Source: Beroe ovata
Lineage: Eukaryota > Ctenophora > Nuda > Beroida > Beroidae
NCBI GenBank assembly: GCA_946803715.1
Contig: CAMPET010000048.1
Span: 287,425 to 351,424 of the forward strand
Direction: 5' to 3'
DNA length: 64,000 nt
In this document: positions 27,801-36,019 of the stretch, piece after piece
Numbering within the stretch: position 1 is the first letter of the stretch
How the letters are laid out: each line of letters starts with the position of its first letter
The notes under the pieces: generated by a model
Database searches by the model: none
The model's input: only the letters and a program-made list of their open reading frames with translations
Told to the model about the DNA's origin: nothing
Position numbers and translations under genes: made by a program

Positions 27801-29194
27801 GAACACTACACTATGCATAGTGAATGCTCATTGAGTATTGGTACAATGTACAGTGTACGCTGCCTTATGTTAAGTGTAGTGTATAATGTGACATTGAGAA
27901 GTGCACAAGGTGCACAAGGTGTACAATGTGAAGTGTACGATGAACAATGTACAATATATACCTGTATATTCTCGAACAGCTGACACACAGGAGGATTGAT
28001 GATCGCAGTTGACAGTGAGACAAATGCACTTTCAGACACCTGGTTGAGAGAAATCGTGTTAGTTTTTCCTGGAATCACGGAATTCGCCAGAATCTTATCT
28101 GTTATCACCCTTGTTCTGTGTTCTTACGTCAAGCATTTCATGGTTATTTCCGATTGGAACTGATTATCTCACAGCTTGTATATGTGTGTCTCTGTGTGCG
28201 TGTAGAATGTAATTACCGAATGAAATACACTACCAATGGTATTGAGTTACTACGCACAGAATCAAGAGATTTCTCACATTCTTATATGATAGACACGATG
28301 TCTGTCGAAAAATTTCCAAAACTGAAGGGTGAAAACTGAAATCAAAGATTAAAATGAAAGTAAAATGAAAGCTCAAACCAAATTGGAAACGAAAGAGAAA
28401 AAAGCCCAAGGGAAAACCAAAGATTCGAAAATCAAAGCTAGCTCTGTGCATGCACTAGCGGCGGCCAAAGTCCGATACAGCTAGTTCAACTCTGGGGCAG
28501 AGGATTAGGCTAGATCCTTCTAACAACCCCGTCTTCATTGAGACTAGCTGTAGCATGTTCAGAACACACACACACTCAAAGTCTCTTCAGAGAAAAAAAT
28601 ATGCTTCGAAACTACATTCGTTTGAAATTTATTCAAAGCTCAAATGAATGGCCACGTTCAAAAAATCCGACTGTATCCTTCAAAATAATATTTCCTTGTG
28701 TTTAAGAAGAGACATCGGAGTAGTACTCAATTTCTTCTGACTGATGTTATTCGTGTATAGGAACGATAGGTTCCGAATCGGGTAACTTCGGATAAGCGCC
28801 TAGGTCCTTATAGACCCCCTATAGACCCCTTAAATACCCCTTATGCAGGGTGTGCCAAAGAATCGCCACAAAAGTAAACGCCCGTAACTTTGTTTCTGAT
28901 TGGAGATTCTCGATGAAATTTTGATGTCTCATAGGAGTCGGGCATAAGTTTTTTCCACACGAATTTCAAGTTTCGAGCTCGAAAAATGCTCGAGTTATCA
29001 GAAACTAACTGACTTTTTGCGTCAAAGTCTCTAGTATATGACGAGTCTTATATTCGCGTTTCCATGTGTAGATATGATGCAGCAACCATACAACACATCA
29101 CATAGTGACTGATAATACCAGTAAGTTGCTGCTCACATCTGCGAATTTAAGTCATGCTCGCAGGTCTGTGGGTGATGGATATAAGCTGTTCATA

Positions 29195-29227
<33 letters not shown>

Positions 29228-32200
29228 CTGTCTGTCTACCTGGCTGTCTACCTGTCTACCTGGCTGACTGTCTGTCCTCCTGTCTGTCTACTTGTTTGTC
29301 TACCTGTCTGTCTACCTGTCTGTCTGTCTGTCTGTATCCGTGTAAGTACCTGTACGAGCTCGTGTGGTCCCTGTTCCCCCGTGATGAGTAGCTGGTACAG
29401 CTGTAACACGTGTGTCCTCGTCAACTTGTGCCGTATTAGGAAGTGAAGACTGTCAATACCACATTCTGAGAGAGAGATGGGGTGTGAGAACATTCTAATT
29501 TCTATAGACGTAAAGAAGCGGCAACAGTCCGTCGTGTCCCCGAGAAATGGAAGATGCACCAGTTATACTTTACTACATCAGTGAACAATTCTGTGGAGAG
29601 CGGTCGAACGAGGTAATTCCGAGGGCATATCACACAACTGCGACACACTTGCGACACACTTGAGGCTCACATGCGACACACTTGCTACACACTTGAGGCT
29701 CACTTGCGACACACTTGAGGCTCACATGCGACACAACTGCGACAGAGTGCAACTGCAACGCACTTGAGGCTCACATGCGACACAACTGCGCCACGATCAC
29801 TGATTTCTGCCTACCCGAGTGAAAGAGAATCTTCCTCTCGACATCATCTAGCAAGTGTAGGAGTGAGGGCATGATAGTCGATACTATCAGCTCCGGGGTG
29901 CAGATATCCCGATACAGGATCATAGTGCTGATTCCTGATGAGGAGACATGACGTGTGACTACTGACTATAGATAAGACTTTGTGTCATTTGAATAGGATG
30001 GATTGAATGAATTCGTTAGCAGGGGCGATCTCGTAAACTTGAAAATTTTTGTTCCAGATCAACCATAGTAATAGGTAGAATGATCGGACCGATTATGGTT
30101 CTACTTTTGTCATAGTTTACCATTACCATGCCGCGCAATGGCATAGTTTACCATTACCATGCTGCACCATGGCATAGTGAAATATGGCAGATCAGAATAA
30201 TAACAGCACAGTAGAGGTCAGCACTTACCAATATTGGACATGTGTTGTTGTCGTAAACTGTTGTTCTTAGTGTAATGGAGAGCAAAGTAATTGCCAATGT
30301 CCTTCACCTATAGCAATGGAATAGCAATGAGTTGTGGATAATATAGAATCGGGATATGTTAGATTTGGATGCTCGTGCCGGTTTAAACTAGCAAATAACT
30401 GACTATCGGCAATCGTTGATAAGTCGAATGATTGTGTATGATCGTATGGTAAACTGTTAGGACATAATAGGATAATAGGATAATAGGATAATAGGTATAT
30501 CATGTTGTCACCTCCTTGAGAAAGAGATATTTCAGTAGTTTAGTTCTGAGTTGCTGACTTCCTTTAGAGCACAGTGAGTTGAGATGTTCTCCTAGACTGG
30601 TAATGAGACTCTCACTACTGTCTCGCAGTACCTAAAGAGGGTGACGGGAGAGATATGAGAGGAGTGTGATATGAGGAGAGAGGCTATTCAACACTCGACA
30701 GAGTACAAAAATAGTGTCCAAGAATAAAATGTCGTGTGGAGGTAAAATGTAGCTCGCCCGTCAGTATTCGGTAGAGGTGCTATTTAATTTCTGGGAGTTC
30801 AGGCCTGAAGCTGGTTTTACTGAGGGATTAAGAAACATTCGTGCGTGGTTGTATACCTGGCAATAATCAGCAAGGCAGCACCAATGATCGATTGATCCCT
30901 TCTGTATAACGGACTGTCGCTTCTTCTTTTCAAACAAATCTGGAGAATAAGAGGTGAAAATAATACATCACTGCCCACTAGACTATGGATGTTCATTCCC
31001 AACCCACATGGTCCAGAGTTACACAAAATCAGAGAATGTTCATGATTTGACGTCAGACGACGATTAGGTAATAGACGTACTGATTGGATTCTGTCACGAC
31101 TTGTGCCGTTTTCTGACAGTTGATAATAATTGGATCACGAAAACTTAAGACATGGTAGAAATCAGCTTTGAGTTTTACTTTCAAAAGCTCTTCTCAGTCT
31201 CAATTATTAGAGGTAGCGGTCAGAGATTGACCTTTTCCAAATAAGGGATAATTGCAAACTCTCGGTGAAGATTTTGACTACATATTATACATATTGTAGG
31301 GGTCATTCCTGATTCCAATGTGATGTGGGTAAATATGAAATGGTTTTATGAAATACCGTTAAATTACGGTTCCCAAAGTCATTTTTAGGGTGAATGACAG
31401 CTAAGTTCATTCGAATGCTCAGTACCGTTTGAGAAGTTCATGAATCGTTCCTTGAGGTCAGCAGCTTGGTGTTGTGGTGAATTACACGTGGTACATGGGA
31501 ACAAGAACTCATACTTGTCTGCAGTTAGAACTACCTAAACACAGGGAAATAGTTCAAATCCAATCGAGGCAATAATTCGTAAAGTAGGAAGAGGGGAAGG
31601 ATGAAGGTAAGGAAAAAGGGAGAAAAGAGGGGAGCTCACTTTTTCAAGGCAGGAGAGAACTCTACATTGTATGTGCTCAGGACGTTGCTTGTAATTCCAC
31701 AGTAGGAGAGTGAATGTCTGAAATTGACGTCATTAGAACATCAGAACACCTGAACATAATTTTATTCCAAAATGTGGATCATTTGTCAACATCTTGTACT
31801 ATTGGGTGGTACCTATAATTGGGTGGTATTGGTTGTAACCTGTTTGAGAGAGACATTGCAGACCACACCATGCTCGAGACTAGCGTCCAACACACACTCC
31901 TATTGAGAGATGAGGGGATAAATCAGAAAGTGAGTGAGATGGGTGTGAGATTTGGAGGCGTCAGGCGATATGGGTGTGAGAATGTGAGATCGTTGGTGTG
32001 ACACCAGGAGGTGATCTTGGGTGATTGATCATGGTGAGTTTACTCGTGAGTTATGGGAGACACGGCATCTGATCCCCCTGTCTCTCCATATACCTGTAGG
32101 AAGACAGAGTTTGACAGGGCGAATGTGAAGAACAGAGCCGATCCAGGGTTACTCGTGCTCTCCACTGAATCTACAATAATCCTGTTCTTGTCGATACAAT

Positions 32201-34493
32201 CAGCTATACCCGGCCTGTTAATAGAAGTTTATCAGTTTTTCCAGCAAACATCGGTCTACATTGTACAGTGTACACTGCACATGTACATCAACCCACACTT
32301 CCGTTATTGCTCTTTCATAGCACTGTGTGACAGGCTGACACTCACTTGTCTGTCTGCTCAAGAGCTCCGTGAAGAGAAGCCAAACACACGATCAGAGTTC
32401 GGGAGCTCTCTTTCAGGGAGTCGTCTCCCTCATCACCACACAAAATCTGGTGGTAATGAAGTCGCATTTAACTAAACATGGTGTTTTCAAAGTGCCAGAA
32501 GAACTGTTTACCGAGTAACTGCCAGAAAAAACAGTTCATATCAGTATCGTATGACACATATTTCAAAAAATGTGAAGTTGATTATCGCATGACGCTGCTT
32601 GAGCGTGTGTATTAATGTACATTGTACACACATTGTTTCATTATACGAATTCTGGTGACGCGGTGTAGTTATGATACATAACACCTGTCACCATGATAAT
32701 GACTATCACGCGTGTACTATTGTTACTTACTATTGTATAGATAATCGAATATCAATCACGATTGTAATCTGGTGTTATCAATTATGGGAGCATGTTGATA
32801 AGGACTACAGCTGCATCTGACGTGGATCATGATTTTTAGTTTTTACCTCCCCCGTATTGAAGAGAGCGGTTGAGCAGTGTTTGAAGCCTTGATCTGAGAA
32901 CTCTGAGAGAAGAGAGATGAATGGTGTGACGTCTGACCCGGGTAACTCGACAGATTTCTGAAGGAGCATCAGCAACCCTGTAACAATGGAGGAAGGCTTT
33001 AAGAAGGATCACTATATTATGACAGCAATAGATCTAAATGAGGGTTTGCCAGTAGTAACTGGACGCAGGGGGTGGTCGCTGTGCAATTACCCGCTAGTAG
33101 AATGTTGTTGACATGAGGGCGAGGAGTGTAGTCTTGCAGAGCAAGCATCTGACACATAAACTGACTCCGGGACAACAAACTAGCATCAGAACTGGGGTGG
33201 AAGAGATGTATTTAAGAGATTTTGAAGAGGTATATTTTCATGCTATCGTGATGAATTGGATGAATATTTTTCTGGACTACCGTTGTAGCAAATAGTTTAT
33301 AAATAAACCCACGTTACGATTGAGTTAGCGATGGTGAAAATGGAGAGAAGAAGACACTGCTTGATGAATAGTAACGTTGTGCTGTCTGATACTTCACTGG
33401 AGCTGAACTGTTGGTTCAATACACCGATCAAGTGGGCCAGAATAATTATTGAAACCTGGGAGATTTGGTTACAATTTTGGGGAATAAACGGAATTATATA
33501 AAGCTGTATAACGTTGACAGCAGGCCAAATTGAATGAGAGATACAGTACCTTGTTCTCAGGAAGAGCAGACGACTTCTGAACACATCCCAAGTTACTTGC
33601 CAAGTTGAAAAGATGTGCTAAGGTTACATACAAAGAATTGGGTTGCATGTCTTTAGTGAATTCAGAGTCATTTTCAACAGCAGATGGCTTCTGAGTCACA
33701 ACTAGGCAAGCCTTTTCAGCAAAACAATCAGCAAGTGAGCTCATGCTGAATTCATCTGAAAAAATTTAAGCTATTGGAGTAATTCAAGTGTAAGTTCATT
33801 GATTATTGATGTTGCATAATCACAGAACTAAACTCTGGTCTCTGTTTTATGAGAACTTATTCCTAAACTGTACCTTTGAGTACAAATGTTTCAGCATTGG
33901 AGTTCAGGATGAAGTCTATAAGGCTTAGCACTAGAGGAGCTAGCTCACTGACATGTGTTGTGGGTTCAGACTGAAATATAGTTCCCTTAATACTGAAGAC
34001 AGCAGCTGAGTTATTATGCCTAGCCTTTAATTAATTATCATGCACAGTCCACACCTGGATAGTAAGTAGAGATAAGGTTTCAATAAGGAGTGTTCCATGT
34101 TCCAGTAATAAATAACTTTCTAATCCACTTTCTTTTGAGTTTTCAACACACAGCCCCATGATGTCTGTGATGAAATGTTCCATGAGAACACTCTGGACAC
34201 TTGACAAGTCCCTGAGAAGTGTGAAACTATTTTGGCAAATGTATAACAGATGTATGTGCACAACAGTGTATTTGTCAGGATGTTAAGGTTGTTTTATTCT
34301 TTCAAATTCATTGGAGAAGCCTTGGTTAACTCACAAATAGGTGCATTTTGATGTTTTATACAAAGTCTGATAACATTGCAGAAAATCCTTCAGGCATGTA
34401 TTCAATTGAGCTCTGTCAGAATTTTTAGAATTGATATATGAGTGCCAAACTGACTGAATATCATTACTCATAACACCATTTTCACCATCAGCC
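7097..34493 (-). CDS. LYST: LYST orthologue (BEACH-WD40 lysosomal trafficking regulator), about 50 exons
   Basis: Giant minus-strand gene. After removing one copy of the block duplicated at 10639-15181, the exons I traced give about 9,673 coding bases (about 3,223 residues) with matching phases throughout. Order from the N-terminus: long alpha-helical arm (34493 to about 23555), concanavalin-A-like lectin module (23470-21917), helical middle with a Ser-rich insert (15851-16393), PH-like, BEACH and WD40 repeats (9810-7097). The family scaffolds membrane events at lysosomes and lysosome-related organelles; human loss causes Chediak-Higashi syndrome. LYST is favoured over WDFY3/WDFY4 because there is no C-terminal FYVE finger and because of BEACH wording such as YHYGSHYSNSG, IPDRTFH and KTYGQTPRQLF. 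Human LYST is about 3,800 residues, so N-terminal exon(s) are missing or diverged; the exon at 34335-34493 still needs an upstream exon ending in phase 2. Confidence 0.93.
9916..10692 (-). CDS. LYST: LYST exons just upstream of the PH-BEACH exon
   Basis: Three exons: 9916-10051 (136 bp, EHATHQTWLSSKEQA... to IFNMQ), 10227-10380 (154 bp, IHAYTLYLMTDKEPL... to HTWNEQ) and 10517-10692 (176 bp, LGGMNKDKIRGILSRLILIL... to KFFF). All have GT-AG borders on the minus strand and joining phases (1, 0, 2). The segment corresponds to the helical region of LYST before its PH domain. The 10517-10692 exon is the left border of the duplicated block: its last 54 bp on the plus strand reappear at 12793-12846. 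Confidence 0.88.
10639..12791. repeat. Duplicated block, copy A
   Basis: Matches 12793-15181 in the same orientation, with a GA-rich minisatellite of different length inside. The last 513 bp (12279-12791) look identical to 14669-15181, introns included. The rest differs by scattered substitutions and small indels, largely silent in exons. The block begins inside one exon and ends inside another, which argues against a real tandem duplication. Confidence 0.9.
10881..12666 (-). CDS. LYST: LYST exons, copy A of the duplicated block
   Basis: Exons 10881-10989, 11069-11203, 11401-11639, 11683-11883, 12037-12200, 12366-12464 and 12565-12666, all in phase with one another. They encode, in protein order, YHLMACQIRLHPLSPELVHS, the GLTVADRGKTI segment, LFPDMLVMISQMILSWPGCA, MLLQSLTIVSHCVSSAHHIF, a Ser-rich linker (SSLKSMISDSSIDSS), ELSSWYVSLLGILVEYTQHR and CKDIFEIILMTTVKCYQERN. 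The next exon upstream is cut after eight bases at 12784-12791 by a single N and is intact only at 15174-15321. Copy A joined to 15174 gives an unbroken frame. Confidence 0.88.
12792..12792. other. Single-N contig join
   Basis: One N separates CCGTTTATC, which continues at 15182 as an exon in the second copy, from GAGGATGAG, an internal exon position equal to 10639. Both sides are cut inside coding exons, as expected where a scaffolder abutted overlapping contigs. Confidence 0.95.
12793..15181. repeat. Duplicated block, copy B (probable alternative haplotype contig plus repeated contig end)
   Basis: Carries the same LYST exons as copy A: 12793-12846 (truncated), 13033-13141, 13243-13377, 13560-13798, 13842-14042, 14197-14360, 14756-14854 and 14955-15056. 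Exon lengths are identical and frames open. 12793-14624 differs from copy A like a second allele, mostly silent with a few changes in the Ser-rich linker (Pro to Ser, Met to Ile). 14669-15181 appears to be a verbatim repeat of 12279-12791. The simplest reading is contig A ending at 12791, an allelic contig B at 12793-14624, and contig C starting at 14669 that truly overlaps A by 513 bp. Confidence 0.85.
14380..14700. repeat. GA-rich minisatellite with assembly gap
   Basis: Intronic G/A tract with repeating units such as GGGGAGAGGAGAGGGGGAG and GGAGGGAGTGTGACTTGTCA. It contains the N run at 14625-14668. The shorter equivalent in copy A is 12225-12320. Such a tract would explain why the assembler broke here. 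Confidence 0.85.
15174..18361 (-). CDS. LYST: LYST middle exons
   Basis: Eleven exons in phase: 15174-15321, 15532-15686, 15851-16393, 16564-16687, 16881-16982, 17156-17277, 17471-17627, 17778-17915, 17993-18106 and 18282-18361, the last of which joins 20683-20872 across the intron that contains the receptor gene (ten exons listed here plus that junction partner). They encode the LYST-typical stretch HILMDWKIWQCAPLRVWEVC, then LLTTLYYMLGYPADLQLLKI. The 543-bp exon at 15851 is a low-complexity Ser/Thr/Pro/His/Asp region (SVMSSSSSTDMTSSSHPT), probably a disordered linker as in vertebrate LYST. The next exon (15532) reads LASKEVRSNYYSLTTVQSGL. Introns are short; one (17916-17992) is only 77 bp. 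Confidence 0.87.
16782..16862. promoter_or_regulatory. Three RFX X-box-like palindromes in a LYST intron
   Basis: GTCACCATGGTAAC at 16782-16795 and 16816-16829, and the perfect palindrome GTTACCATGGTAAC at 16849-16862. These fit the X-box pattern bound by RFX factors (GTNRCC...RGYAAC). Their spacing of 33-34 bp makes a repeat origin as likely as a regulatory one. Confidence 0.35.
18362..19032. other. LYST intron; candidate promoter of the nested receptor gene
   Basis: No exon found. It contains ACCATGGTAA-type repeats (18390-18440) and must hold the nested gene promoter and 5' UTR. No clear TATA box was chosen. Confidence 0.4.
19033..20367 (+). CDS. Type I membrane receptor-like protein: PAN-like, beta-trefoil-like, sushi, TM (single exon)
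   Basis: Intact single-exon ORF of 444 residues on the plus strand, inside the LYST intron 18362-20682. Met at 19033 is chosen because a clear signal peptide follows (MIFSWLLLVLPAVAYS), although the frame is open upstream. A Thr/Pro/Arg stalk (residues 25-60) precedes a six-Cys PAN/apple-like domain (about 65-145; ECWEECKKVPNCSLFSFHLH). Next comes a region of about 140 residues with beta-trefoil flavour (ITDMESRRCLGLAS, then YRIVLHGHERHWALEW), similar in style to ricin-B-like folds. A four-Cys sushi/CCP module follows (about 320-385; ILFGEEIVVKCDPGF), then an acidic stalk, a TM helix (LLIGIIVFLSSIILSLAL) and a 30-residue Cys/Lys-rich tail. Several N-glycosylation sequons are present. The extracellular layout suggests glycan or protein binding. 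Domain calls are by eye; the gene itself is secure. Confidence 0.85.
   Translation: MIFSWLLLVLPAVAYSQDCAGCQRNTTVNWVPVTTLPRRVSTTTRPMTETAPIRTQQPLDGIDDPHCMIHRDRPLDTYNVTQDTKQESVLECWEECKKVPNCSLFSFHLHKKLCSLFNPADPTIEQEWLFKQNFKVVVGDMRCLECLPTVSQVVAQSEETGVRITDMESRRCLGLASASRVRAVTGKWGFKVAWKGCDESYLWVVKETGEADKYRIVLHGHERHWALEWGHTAASNGSSNTVFLAKVNDNSTTRTASVFFINRAITEKNCKYRILGFNWSEDNNFNVFKVAPSGSPTISLSDVRITTQRGAMLTCPVRSVPRGKVLNKAEILFGEEIVVKCDPGFGIASLNYTRVQRVKCLRNMTTAQLLPCTRIPRSWNEGEGEGEVFYPRMYRLLIGIIVFLSSIILSLALRDQCMTCSKFIKDRYCSTPKKTVGINVQRNV
20683..23470 (-). CDS. LYST: LYST exons encoding the concanavalin-A-like lectin module
   Basis: Seven exons in phase: 20683-20872, 21917-22056, 22178-22331, 22452-22619, 22733-22917, 23085-23265 and 23345-23470. 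Protein order: IIHRILKMSICSSVTAQELK, then the lectin-like fold starting at SMYHGFSVSLWIKL (human LYST has a closely similar GFSVSLW strand), an acidic linker (SSETTESEPGEEDIYPEL), GGWRHIVISYG, NGKILLWVDGCAVFD, TNFSIGTSVP, then LNRKEVCHLLGLTANTKT. This jelly-roll module is shared by LYST, WDFY3 and related BEACH proteins. The donor of 23345-23470 is a weaker GTCAGT, and that border is the least certain. Confidence 0.85.
21295..21362. repeat. Short tandem repeat, about 21-bp unit with GGTTGCTATGG
   Basis: About three copies of TTACTAAGGTTGCTATGG within a LYST intron. The core GTTGCTATGG is half of an X-box-like palindrome and recurs at 22362-22413 and 49972. Confidence 0.7.
23555..26753 (-). 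CDS. LYST: LYST exons, helical arm before the lectin module
   Basis: Seven exons in phase: 23555-23620, 23715-23790, 24868-24965, 25124-25214, 25330-25419, 26165-26367 and 26574-26753. Sequence samples in protein order: LYQDVITVLLRCARNQTFHL, an acidic run (DDNEDEEVDEGADEGAEEKE), HLHTELFLDLTRLILGVY, SCYTLLISILFPNVKQM, VLMKVVELCCEKKQKLLHLE, DEGEDRNDVDIIHPELLVEI, CELEKLCKVHGALLQTV and LPLMLLQNYSDAISYG. The acidic insert is a lineage feature I cannot match. The gap 25644-25954 falls in an intron, so no coding loss is implied by the phases. Confidence 0.83.
23940..24030. other. CGCG-rich patch in LYST intron
   Basis: GTGCGCGCGCGACGTGGCGTCG and CACCGCGCGTTCC within AT-rich intron. Same flavour as the mini-islands at gene starts but far from any start I can place. 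Confidence 0.35.
24770..24820. repeat. (CAAA/CAA)n tandem repeat
   Basis: Repeated AACAAAC units; the reverse-strand hydrophobic ORF across it (LLFVVCCLLF) is an artefact. Confidence 0.85.
25624..25974. repeat. CA tract, 311-N gap, GT tract
   Basis: The gap 25644-25954 is bordered by (CA)n on the left and (GT)n on the right. The two sides are in opposite phase, so this is not one simple microsatellite with missing bases. Either two repeats face each other or one side was inverted. Confidence 0.9.
26754..27961 (-). other. LYST: Long LYST intron
   Basis: I see no exon. Small GTACAATGTG-type repeats at its left-transcript end (27840-27960) are noted only as simple repeats. Confidence 0.5.
27962..34493 (-). 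CDS. LYST: LYST N-terminal exons traced
   Basis: Seventeen exons in phase: 27962-28039, 29350-29465, 29815-29934, 30229-30307, 30512-30631, 30857-30939, 31426-31534, 31640-31717, 32094-32214, 32346-32446, 32847-32977, 33091-33148, 33550-33755, 33874-33970, 34055-34211 and 34335-34493 (the first junction being with 26753). Samples: NDIQSVWHSYINSKNSDRAQ, VLMEHFITDIMGLCVENSKE, APLVLSLIDFILNSNAE, LLMLLQKSVELPGSDVTPFI, GSIDHWCCLADYCQVLRDS and FLIRHKLTRTHVLQLYQLL. These are amphipathic helices like the ARM/HEAT-like arm of BEACH proteins. The exon at 34335 begins with one base of a split codon, so at least one more exon lies upstream. I searched 34494-35200 and found no ATG-bearing exon with the needed phase. 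Confidence 0.8.
28845..29045. other. Possible transposon-end relic
   Basis: CAGGGTGTGCCAAAGAATCG followed by a stretch with a CCGTAACTTTGTTTCTGATT style, lying in a LYST intron. Many DNA-transposon ends begin CAGGGTGT, but I see no transposase and no clear second end. Confidence 0.3.
29196..29340. repeat. (CA)n followed by (CTGT)n microsatellites
   Basis: Two adjacent simple repeats directly upstream in plus coordinates of the LYST exon at 29350. Confidence 0.9.
29625..29785. repeat. Minisatellite with CACTTGAGGCTCACATGCGA units
   Basis: About five imperfect copies of a roughly 30-bp unit built from GCGACACACTTG and AGGCTCACATGCGACACA in a LYST intron. Confidence 0.85.
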
Positions 34494-35668
34494 CTATAAA
34501 AATAAAGAGCACTATGACTTGCAGTGAGAAAAACAAGTTCAGTAAATAAATAAACAGGGCAATAAGTATGTCATCAAACATTTGAAATATCTAAATATGT
34601 ATAATATAGCATATAGAAAGCAGTTCCAATTCCCCGAATCGCGATCCAACCCCTGATTGGTACAGTCATGCCATATCCAATTGATCACTTGCCACTACTT
34701 GGCTACCCCTGTTGGAGTTATCATATGACAAGTAACTGTCCACCATCCACAATCACCTTTAGATAAAGTTATAAGTCTCCATGTGGTAAAGAAGTTATTC
34801 AGCTATAATCAATAAAATAAACTTCCTTCAAGTTCAATGAAAGCAGAGCAATAATTATGATTCAGAATCAAACTCATAATTTTTACAAATTCTCATACAT
34901 GATACACAAATATTCTTTTCAATTTTAATTTGATAACGCGCGCCGCAAAACGAATCAGCGCGCGGGCATCGCGCTGCATATGTCTATACATAAAATAGTA
35001 CATTGTTATTTAACTGTCTGCACGCAATAATTATTTTAATTATTGCGCCCGACCGACCGCGCGACTATTATGTTGCCGGATTCCAAGTTTTTTGTGTTCG
35101 CACCAAATATAAATTTTGATCCAATTTCATAATAATATGGACTGGCCGCGCCGCGCGCATGATGAAACGATTTTGCAACATTTGAATCCATGAACATATT
35201 ATTATGTGAATTATTGAACTATTTTTATCTATGCATTTTTTTTATAGAATAATATTGCACGACACATATTATTGCAATCAAATTAGAGAAGCAATATTTG
35301 TGGACATCCTGAAAAGGAAGCTACAAGGCCTTGAAACTGTCAGGAGATCTGTGGTGAAAAAGTTTGTGGGTTTGATTCAATTGACTTTGATTCAACTCTC
35401 ACTGTCTACTATGTTCAATCATCTAAAGCAGATTCATTGATTTATTTATCTATTTGAAATTAAATATCCATCATTGATGTGCTGTACAATGGCCGAGAAT
35501 CATATTCAATAATAAGTTTAATTTCATGGGTTTGATTCAATGCATGATGACTTGAAGTTGAATTCAAATTGGTGCTCAAAAATGTGCCTCTGTATATTAT
35601 TCTCTAAGGATCAATAGTTGATTCTAGGCATTGTTCTATATGGGGTTGAAAATTCTTAATTCAGGTCC
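34494..35668. other. Intergenic region between divergent genes
   Basis: Separates the LYST 5' side (-) from the plus-strand gene at 35669. It is AT-rich except for the CGCG-rich segment 34926-35165. The missing first LYST exon is probably here or beyond. Confidence 0.45.
34926..35165. promoter_or_regulatory. CGCG-rich mini-island, candidate bidirectional promoter
   Basis: ACGCGCGCCGCAAAACG, AGCGCGCGGGCATCGCGC, CGACCGACCGCGCGAC and GGCCGCGCCGCGCGCATG lie within very AT-rich DNA between the divergent LYST and 35.7-kb gene. Position suits a shared promoter. The same core appears at other sites, so a repeat cannot be excluded. Confidence 0.45.
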
Positions 35669-36019
35669 ATGGCAACTGCATTCATCGACCCTGTCTTACC
35701 ATGGCTAGCAATACAGAATCAAAATCATTCCTATGGTCGTAAATCAAGACCTGGTTCAGCCCAGCGATATTTGAGAATATGGAATCAGCCAAGTACAACA
35801 TGTAGCAGAAAGAGCATCACAATTCCTGGGTTCTACAAAGGTAGGTATCTTGTATCAGCATCATTTCATGTTTAACAGATACATTTAGCACAGCACACTT
35901 CTCTCTTCCAATGAATCCAATGTGTTATTTCAGGTTCTCATGACCCATCACTTAGTGGTGTGGACAGCAAAATCAGACTGAATCCTATGATTGGGAGACC
36001 CAAGTCTTCTTCTTCAGCT
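35669..36019 (+). CDS. Two 5' exons of unknown gene, possibly alternative start of the downstream gene
   Basis: Exons 35669-35840 and 35934-36019 join in phase and encode 86 residues: MATAFIDPVLPWLAIQNQNH, a basic stretch (YGRKSRPGSAQRYLRIW), then SGVDSKIRLNPMIGRPKSSS. A CAG acceptor four bases before the ATG suggests a non-coding first exon, perhaps at the CGCG island. The second exon ends in phase 0 with a strong GTAAGT donor, which fits splicing to the phase-0 exon at 41331 (GRRRLVPAVVG) of the gene at 38087-49351. I see no other in-phase exon between 36020 and 38086. I do not recognise the protein. Confidence 0.5.

Noticed and set aside
31545-31575. tRNA T-arm-like AGTTCAAATCCAAT
   Set aside because: No matching acceptor stem, anticodon arm or D arm around it.
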